From NCBI GenBank assembly GCA_963575745.1, contig CAUYUJ010015839.1, positions 181,001 through 245,000 of the forward strand: a stretch of 64,000 nucleotides of DNA, in the 5' to 3' direction. The notes under the pieces were generated by a model. That model ran no database searches and had not been told where the DNA came from. It was given only the letters and a program-made list of their open reading frames with translations. A program made the translations under genes and the position numbers. How positions within the stretch are numbered: position 1 is the first letter of the stretch; every line of letters starts with the position of its first letter. The stretch comes from Prorocentrum cordatum. Its lineage: Eukaryota; Sar; Dinophyceae; Prorocentrales; Prorocentraceae. Shown here one piece after another: positions 59,598-64,000 of the stretch.

Positions 59598-61301
59598 TCA
59601 CGACGCCGCGTCGAAATGGCGCCCCCAACGCTTTTTCCCCTCCTTGAAGCCCGTCCTGCGTTGCTCACCCGCCCTCTTCGCACTCTGCATCCGCTCGGTG
59701 ATCTTCAGCGCGGCGTCGTCGTCATCCGAAGCATCCACGGACGCAGCCTCCGCGAGCAAAATCTCCGTTTCCTCGAGAAGTCCTGCCAGGAATTCCTGCG
59801 CCATGGCAATCTCGGTCTCGCGCTGCTCGCAATGGCCGTCCTTCTTGCGCAGCATCGAGGCTTTCGCCTTCAGCGGCAGGAGGGCGCCCTGGTTCTTGCG
59901 CGGCGTGGCCGAGATAGCCCTGCAAGGAGAGGCCAGCGAAGGGGGGGGCACGAATGGCGATGAGAAGGGTGATGGGAGGCCATGGGTAGGGAGGAGATGG
60001 CCCTGACGGGATGCAGCTCCTTTTGCATTATGTCGATGGCCACTGACTCCACGATCGCGCCACGCGAAGAAGAAGATGCGCCCCCAGGGGCATCGGCGAT
60101 CTTCCTGAGGGCGGAAACCGAGCTCAACCTGTTTTTTCCTCTCGTCGGTGCTGGCCATGGTCTTCGTCATGTTCCTGTAGTAGCGCTGCGACAATGACGG
60201 CTCCGCTTCGTCGATGGCACTGCGTGTTCTGAGGGTCCAGGCCAAGAGCGATGACATATTGTTCTACCATGCGAATGCACGCATCGCTGGCGCGCTGCTG
60301 TTGCGCCTGATCCATGGTGAAGACGTTCGCGCGGATGCCGTTGAACTCCATGATTTTCGCCCTGGGCAAAATTAAGAATCATCGCGCGCCGACGACGGAC
60401 GCCCCAAAATGATTGATTCATGCCGGAATGGGGCGGTTTGCTTGCCCCCTTTCTCTGCCATTTTTGAAGACAAAGTAACCAAATGCATTCCATCGCGATA
60501 TAACCTCTCCACATTCAGTCTAGCGTAGGTGGGGGGGGGCACAAGGGCGAGACTGAAAGATGAAACGGGCAGCGGCGGGAAGCCGGAGGAGAAGGCGCGA
60601 TAACGGGGAGGGCGGGGGGGGAGGGGGGGCGCCACGATTGGACATCGTCGGCAGGAGAGCCTGGTGAACATGCCCTTCTGGTGGGAATGCGTCTCGCTCT
60701 CGTTCTTCTCGTGTGACTCAGTGCAAGAATGGGCCCATTTCACATTCTTGAAGCCACCATGATTCTCCACATCAGCGGTGAAACTTTGTCTGTCGCTGTT
60801 CCCGCCAGGCATTTCCAACCATAAGTCTAAGGCCTTCTGAGCGTCAGCGCGGGGCCCTTCGGAGGCGCCCTTCCTGTGGTTCGTGGCACGGTAGCGGAGC
60901 GAGTGCTCGAAGCTCTTCACCGCTTCGGGATCAGCTGTCGCAACCTCCCGATCGGTATCAGCAGGCGCCTGTTCCTGGTGGTCAGATGGCTTCTTCTCTT
61001 GTTTGGTCAGGGGCAGCTGGAACGTTTTGGCCGTCTCCTTCTCTGACTTCGGAGCCAATGATGGGGGCGGCGCTGGCGGTGAAGATTCTGTCGCCGTGGG
61101 ATGCGCAGGCGCTGCTTCAACTGGAGCCGCGGCGGGCCTCTTGAACGCGGGAGGATGCGCATCCTCGTCGGGATCCTCAGGCATCGCAGCTGCTGGCATC
61201 TCGGCCACCATATCTGCAATTCCGACGCGGATTGATGCTGCGCGGGTGGGGAAGCTCGCGAGAAGAACGATTGCGCAGAGGCAGAGCGAGAATAACGTCA
61301 T
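59598..61301 (-). CDS. KRPAAA-containing secreted-like protein, multi-exon, some frame breaks
   Basis: From ATG 61,301 the N-terminus (MTLFSLCLCAIVLLASFPTR, then AAS) is a good signal peptide. It is followed by DEDAHPPAFKRPAAAPVEAA, acidic/proline-rich sequence, and LDLWLEMPGGNSDRQSFTAD, FKNVKWAHSCTESHEKNES, THSHQKGMFTR. A GC-AG intron (60,660-60,362) restores MFTR-AKIMEFNGIRANVF, matching a family I recall from dinoflagellates (DLWLEIP...GxFTR-xEILRxNG). Exon 2 continues TMDQAQQQRASDACIRMVEQ, SAIDEAEPSLSQRYYRNMTK and SALRKIADAPGGASSSSRGA with one-base frame breaks near 60,212 and in an A-run near 60,133. After a second intron (about 60,002-59,920), exon 3 holds RKKDGHCEQRETEIAMAQEF and a coiled-coil acidic end. 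Function unknown. The frame breaks may be decay or sequence errors. Confidence 0.6.
59920..60002 (-). other. Probable short intron with a direct repeat at its ends
   Basis: The donor side reads CAGGGCCATCTC and the acceptor side CAGGGCTATCTC, an 11-of-12 match. Any cut within CAGGG restores the downstream frame; the donor dinucleotide would be GG or GC depending on placement. Confidence 0.5.
60362..60660 (-). other. GC-AG intron, 299 nt
   Basis: Donor TTCACCAG|GCTCTCC and acceptor TTTTGCCCAG|GGCGAAA join M-F-T-R to A-K-I-M in frame. AGG is repeated at both junctions. Confidence 0.75.
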
Positions 61302-61306
61302 CGCAT

Positions 61307-61327
61307 GATCCAGCAAACAGCTACAGA
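61307..61327 (-). other. Possible spliced-leader relic
   Basis: The minus strand reads TCTGTAGCTGTTTGCTGGAT just before the ATG region at 61,301. It shares TC-GTAGC and TTT with the SL but has a diverged end. Weak on its own; position supports it. Confidence 0.35.
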
Positions 61328-61329
61328 CA

Positions 61330-61955
61330 TGTCGGATCGTTCAGAGCACGATTGCGGATGCCAACGTCGCGACCAAGCGAAACGACGCGCTGACTGACCA
61401 CAACAGGTTGCTTATTGCGCGCACCGTAAGCCGTTGAGGAGGCGGATGGAGAAGGAAGCAGTCAGCCAACTCAACAACCAAGCGCACGAAACTCTGAGTG
61501 ACGAAGACGACCAGACCGAGGCTATCAAGTATCAGCAGAATGAGCCACCACCACCATGCCAGACCATACCATACAGGATATCATGCAATATTACATGGTG
61601 CTGATAAACTCAATGGTGCACGTACACACACCACCACACATGGTAAACTAGTTTACCAAACATGTGTTTTACTTCTTGTTCTGTGAAATAAATTGTTACG
61701 GGTGATATCTTTTGCTTGTATATTTGGTCCTCCCTTGGGATGCACAGGGTATCGCGTTTGCTGACAGAACAGATGACTACCCATTTGGGTGGAAAAAGGT
61801 AGTTTTCCATAGCGGCAACCGCTGTCTAGAAACGAGACTCGTTCGTAGCATGAGCGACGGTACGCGCAACGTGCAATTTAGATTCCGAAGCTGTCCAGAA
61901 TTTCACGCACTGTTGTTCCTGACAACTATGCGTTGTCGACCATGCGAAGCATTTA
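61330..61955. other. Intergenic spacer, no gene recognised
   Basis: AT-richer, with CCACCACCAC and CACACACCACCAC words near 61,545 and 61,623. The open plus-strand frame from 61,712 runs into the CA repeat and is not supported. Confidence 0.45.
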
Positions 61956-61958
61956 CCG

Positions 61959-62137
61959 TCAGTCGGCTGCGATTTGTTCATGAAGAATCTGCGTCGCACT
62001 TGAACCGCATTTGGGTCCCTTCAACTCAAGCTGCGCGATCAGTTGCCCTGCCTCCTTCTGAGGAGGCATACTACAATATGAAATGCAAGACTCTACCCAT
62101 TCAATATGCCTCTACCCCCCCCCCCCCCCCCCCCCAC

Positions 62138-62211
<74 letters not shown>

Positions 62212-63828
62212 GCACACGCCCCACCGCCACCACCGCGCTGCAAGTCTCGCCGCGGGAGGGCGAGGGCACGGTTTCAGGCGCTGAAGGTGGCGAAGATTCA
62301 AGGGGCGCGCCTCCTTGATTCAGTGCGAACGGGCATGGGGGCTCCCACTCCTTCCTCGGTTTCTTATTGGGGCGTGGCGCGTCGTAATTGGCGGCATCGC
62401 TCTTGTCCTTGGGCCGCCTGCGAGATGGCGCGGATCCGCCCCCGCTGCCGCCGCTTTCGTCATCATCGTCTGGGGGCTGCTTTACGTTGCTGGGGGGGCG
62501 GAGGCAACCTCCGACGATGGTGCAATTCTCGTCGGCGTCGGCAGTGGTTTCGTGCTTCGCGGCAGGGCCTGATTTCGCGGCAGCGCGAAGCCCGTCGCTC
62601 GGCTCGATCACTGGTGACGGCGGAAGAATGAGAGGAGCGATTGGCGCAACTGGTGGAAAAGGGTGCTGTCCCACAGCTGGCGCTGCCACCAATGGAGGCG
62701 GTGCTGCCTGCGGGATCGGGGCTGGCGGTGCGAGCGGCGCTGCTGCTGCCATCTGCTGCTGCATCTGCTGAAGCTGCTGCATCTGAAAATGCTGCATCTG
62801 CTGCATCTGCTGCATGATCGTTGCTCCTGGGTCCGAATCTGCCGCCCCCGTCGGCTTCGGAACGGGATCGGGGGCTGGCTCTGCCTGCGGAGGCTCTAGC
62901 CATCCCTGCGGGGCCAGCCGTTCAGCAGAAGACACTTCCCGTCCCTCCGTCGCCTTCGCCGACGAGGTCCACCTGCGGGAAGGGGGCGGGCGCGCTCGCT
63001 CTCTCTGTCTCTTTCTCTGTTTTTCTCTCTGTCGTTATCTCTCTCTCTGTCTCTCTGTCTCTCTATATCACTACTCTTCGTTCTTGGTCGCCCTTCCCCT
63101 CCTTCCTTCATTGCTTCCCTTCTCCGCCTCAGTCCTGCATTTCCGACTCTGCACTCCGTGGCCCAATCAGCACTCTTGTAAAGGAGGGCAAACTGTCTGG
63201 CGGACCCAATGGCCTACCGCGCGCCTGGCCCTTGTTCTGCTTCCTGTGTTTGATCGGCTTCATGGGCCATGCATTGCGCCCGTTCGTTGACACGGCATCT
63301 AGCTCAATGGTGGTGGTCCGGCCAGACTGTCAACAATGCGCTGCAGGTTACATCACCACTGGAATGCTGCCGTGGGAACCCGCGGCGCCCTCCATGTCGG
63401 CGCGCTGTTGTTCTGCTTGGCACTGCGGAGACACGCAGCCAACCCCGCCTCCCATATAAGCGAAACAGCTGCATGTGTTGCAACGCTTTGGCCCGTTCCG
63501 AAGAAACAAACGCATGGGCTGCCCCGCCCAAGCTCGGCCCTTCTGTCTGCAGCCAGCCGTCGCTCTGGGCGATGAGCCAGTGCAACTCGTCGTGCTCCAT
63601 CTCCTCCTCCTCCTCCTCGTCGCCCTCCCCCTCCTGGAAATCAGGGCGCGTGCCCCTTCGGTCGCCGCGCCCTCCTGGTGGTGGAGCGTCGCCTCCAGGC
63701 GCAGCTGCCATCATCATCGCCTGACCCGCGCGCGCGTGCATTCTCAAAATCTGCGCTGCTACTGCTACTGCTACCCCTGCCAACTTCTCTGCTACGGCTA
63801 CTTTCGCTGCCGCTGCTGCCCCTGCCAT
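61959..63828 (-). CDS. Acidic, glutamine/proline-rich protein, three exons
   Basis: Exon 1 (from ATG 63,828, though the start may lie further upstream near the window edge) is alanine-rich, then acidic (FQEGEGDEEEEEEMEHDELH). It continues WLIAQSDGWLQTEGPSLGGA and FVSSERAKALQHMQLFRLYG. A 476-nt GC-AG intron (63,448-62,973) joins G-R-W to TSSAKATEGREVSSAERLAP. Exon 2 holds PGATIMQQMQQMQHFQMQ repeats, a proline/alanine-rich stretch, PPDDDDESGGSGGG and APRPNKKPRKEWEPPCPFAL, possibly a nuclear signal (NKKPRK). A third exon (62,047-61,959) is proposed: QLIAQLELKGPKCGSSATQI, then a stop. It removes the (CA)n-bearing stretch as a GC-AG intron. Function unknown. Exon 3 is the least certain part. Confidence 0.5.
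62048..62310 (-). other. Proposed GC-AG intron containing (CA)n
   Basis: Donor AATCAAGGAG|GCGCGC and acceptor GGAGGCAG|GGCAACTG. Removal gives a short in-frame ending with a stop at 61,959. Less certain because the acceptor lacks a strong pyrimidine tract. Confidence 0.4.
62115..62210. repeat. C-run and (CA)n microsatellite
   Basis: About 20 C followed by about 35 CA units and CGCACGCACACG. Confidence 0.95.
62973..63448 (-). other. GC-AG intron, 476 nt
   Basis: Donor TATATGGGAG|GCGGGG and acceptor TTCCCGCAG|GTGGACC. Splicing creates a G-R-W junction in frame on both sides. The intron contains a TCTCTCTG-rich stretch (63,000-63,070). Confidence 0.65.
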
Positions 63829-64000
63829 GGCCACCCCTGCCCTGCCCCCTCCAGAGACGGCAGCAACGCCGCCATTGCCGAGAGCAGGGCGAGCAGCGCC
63901 ATCTGCGCCGCGGAAGCCGTCGAGAAAGCAACTCGAAAGGTCGCCACTCGTCGGGCGCCTTGCATTCGGCGTGGCTGCGCGGGAAAAAAAATGTCAAACT

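Noticed and set aside
61712-62284. 190-residue plus-strand ORF
   Set aside because: It ends in a (CA)n-encoded TH repeat and lies opposite a better-supported minus-strand exon and intron.
1-64000. CRISPR arrays, operons, bacterial promoters, tRNA and rRNA genes
   Set aside because: No regular repeat-spacer array was seen and the genome is eukaryotic. No rRNA core or tRNA cloverleaf was recognised by eye; a covariance-model scan would be needed to exclude small RNA genes.

Overview
The window is nuclear DNA of a dinoflagellate. The decisive evidence is an exact 22-nt copy of the dinoflagellate spliced leader (SL) at 32,952-32,973, with several decayed SL-like copies elsewhere (best at 42,114, 51,588 and, on the minus strand, 25,319). 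Supporting signs are AG|GC splice donors in four of six proposed introns, protein families I recall as repeated in dinoflagellate genomes, (K/R)RPAAA motifs, and a genome dominated by repeats and simple-sequence tracts. No tRNA, rRNA or CRISPR array was recognised. Family assignments rest on reading motifs, not on database searches.

Layout. Bases 1-32,950 hold no protein gene I can support. They are a mosaic of minisatellites, satellites in both orientations, inverted repeats, long (TCC/GGA)n tracts and four copies of a 150-180 bp TIR element flanked by TA. Bases 32,952 to about 39,060 are a decayed, GC-rich LINE-type retrotransposon that begins exactly at an SL. It has a zinc-finger and coiled-coil ORF1 and an ORF2 with endonuclease and reverse transcriptase; the RT active-site box reads YADG.

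Bases 39,065-55,528 are bracketed by a 13-bp inverted match. In order they hold a decayed DDE-transposase-like gene (39.5-41.7 kb, +), a KH-like/polyQ protein (42.1-43.4, +), a small zinc-finger protein (45.3-46.0, +), a cytosine-C5 DNA methyltransferase-like gene (minus, 49.3-48.4), an SR/GKGK-rich protein (50.2-51.0, +), a helical 190-residue protein (51.7-52.3, +) and a basic KRPAA-rich protein (52.8-54.2, +). Several start just behind SL relics, so they look like retroposed copies of trans-spliced mRNAs.

Bases 56.9-63.8 kb on the minus strand hold a second, broken transposase-like gene and two multi-exon genes: one secreted-looking with a KRPAAA motif, one acidic and glutamine-rich. Their reading frames join across GC-AG introns. 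The rest of that segment is (GA)n, (TCC)n and (CA)n.

How the parts fit: retroelement machinery, an SL-headed retroelement and several SL-headed gene relics lie together. This fits a locus built by repeated trans-splicing, reverse transcription and reinsertion, later filled with repeats. The methyltransferase and the two transposase-like families are the best candidates for element-encoded functions.
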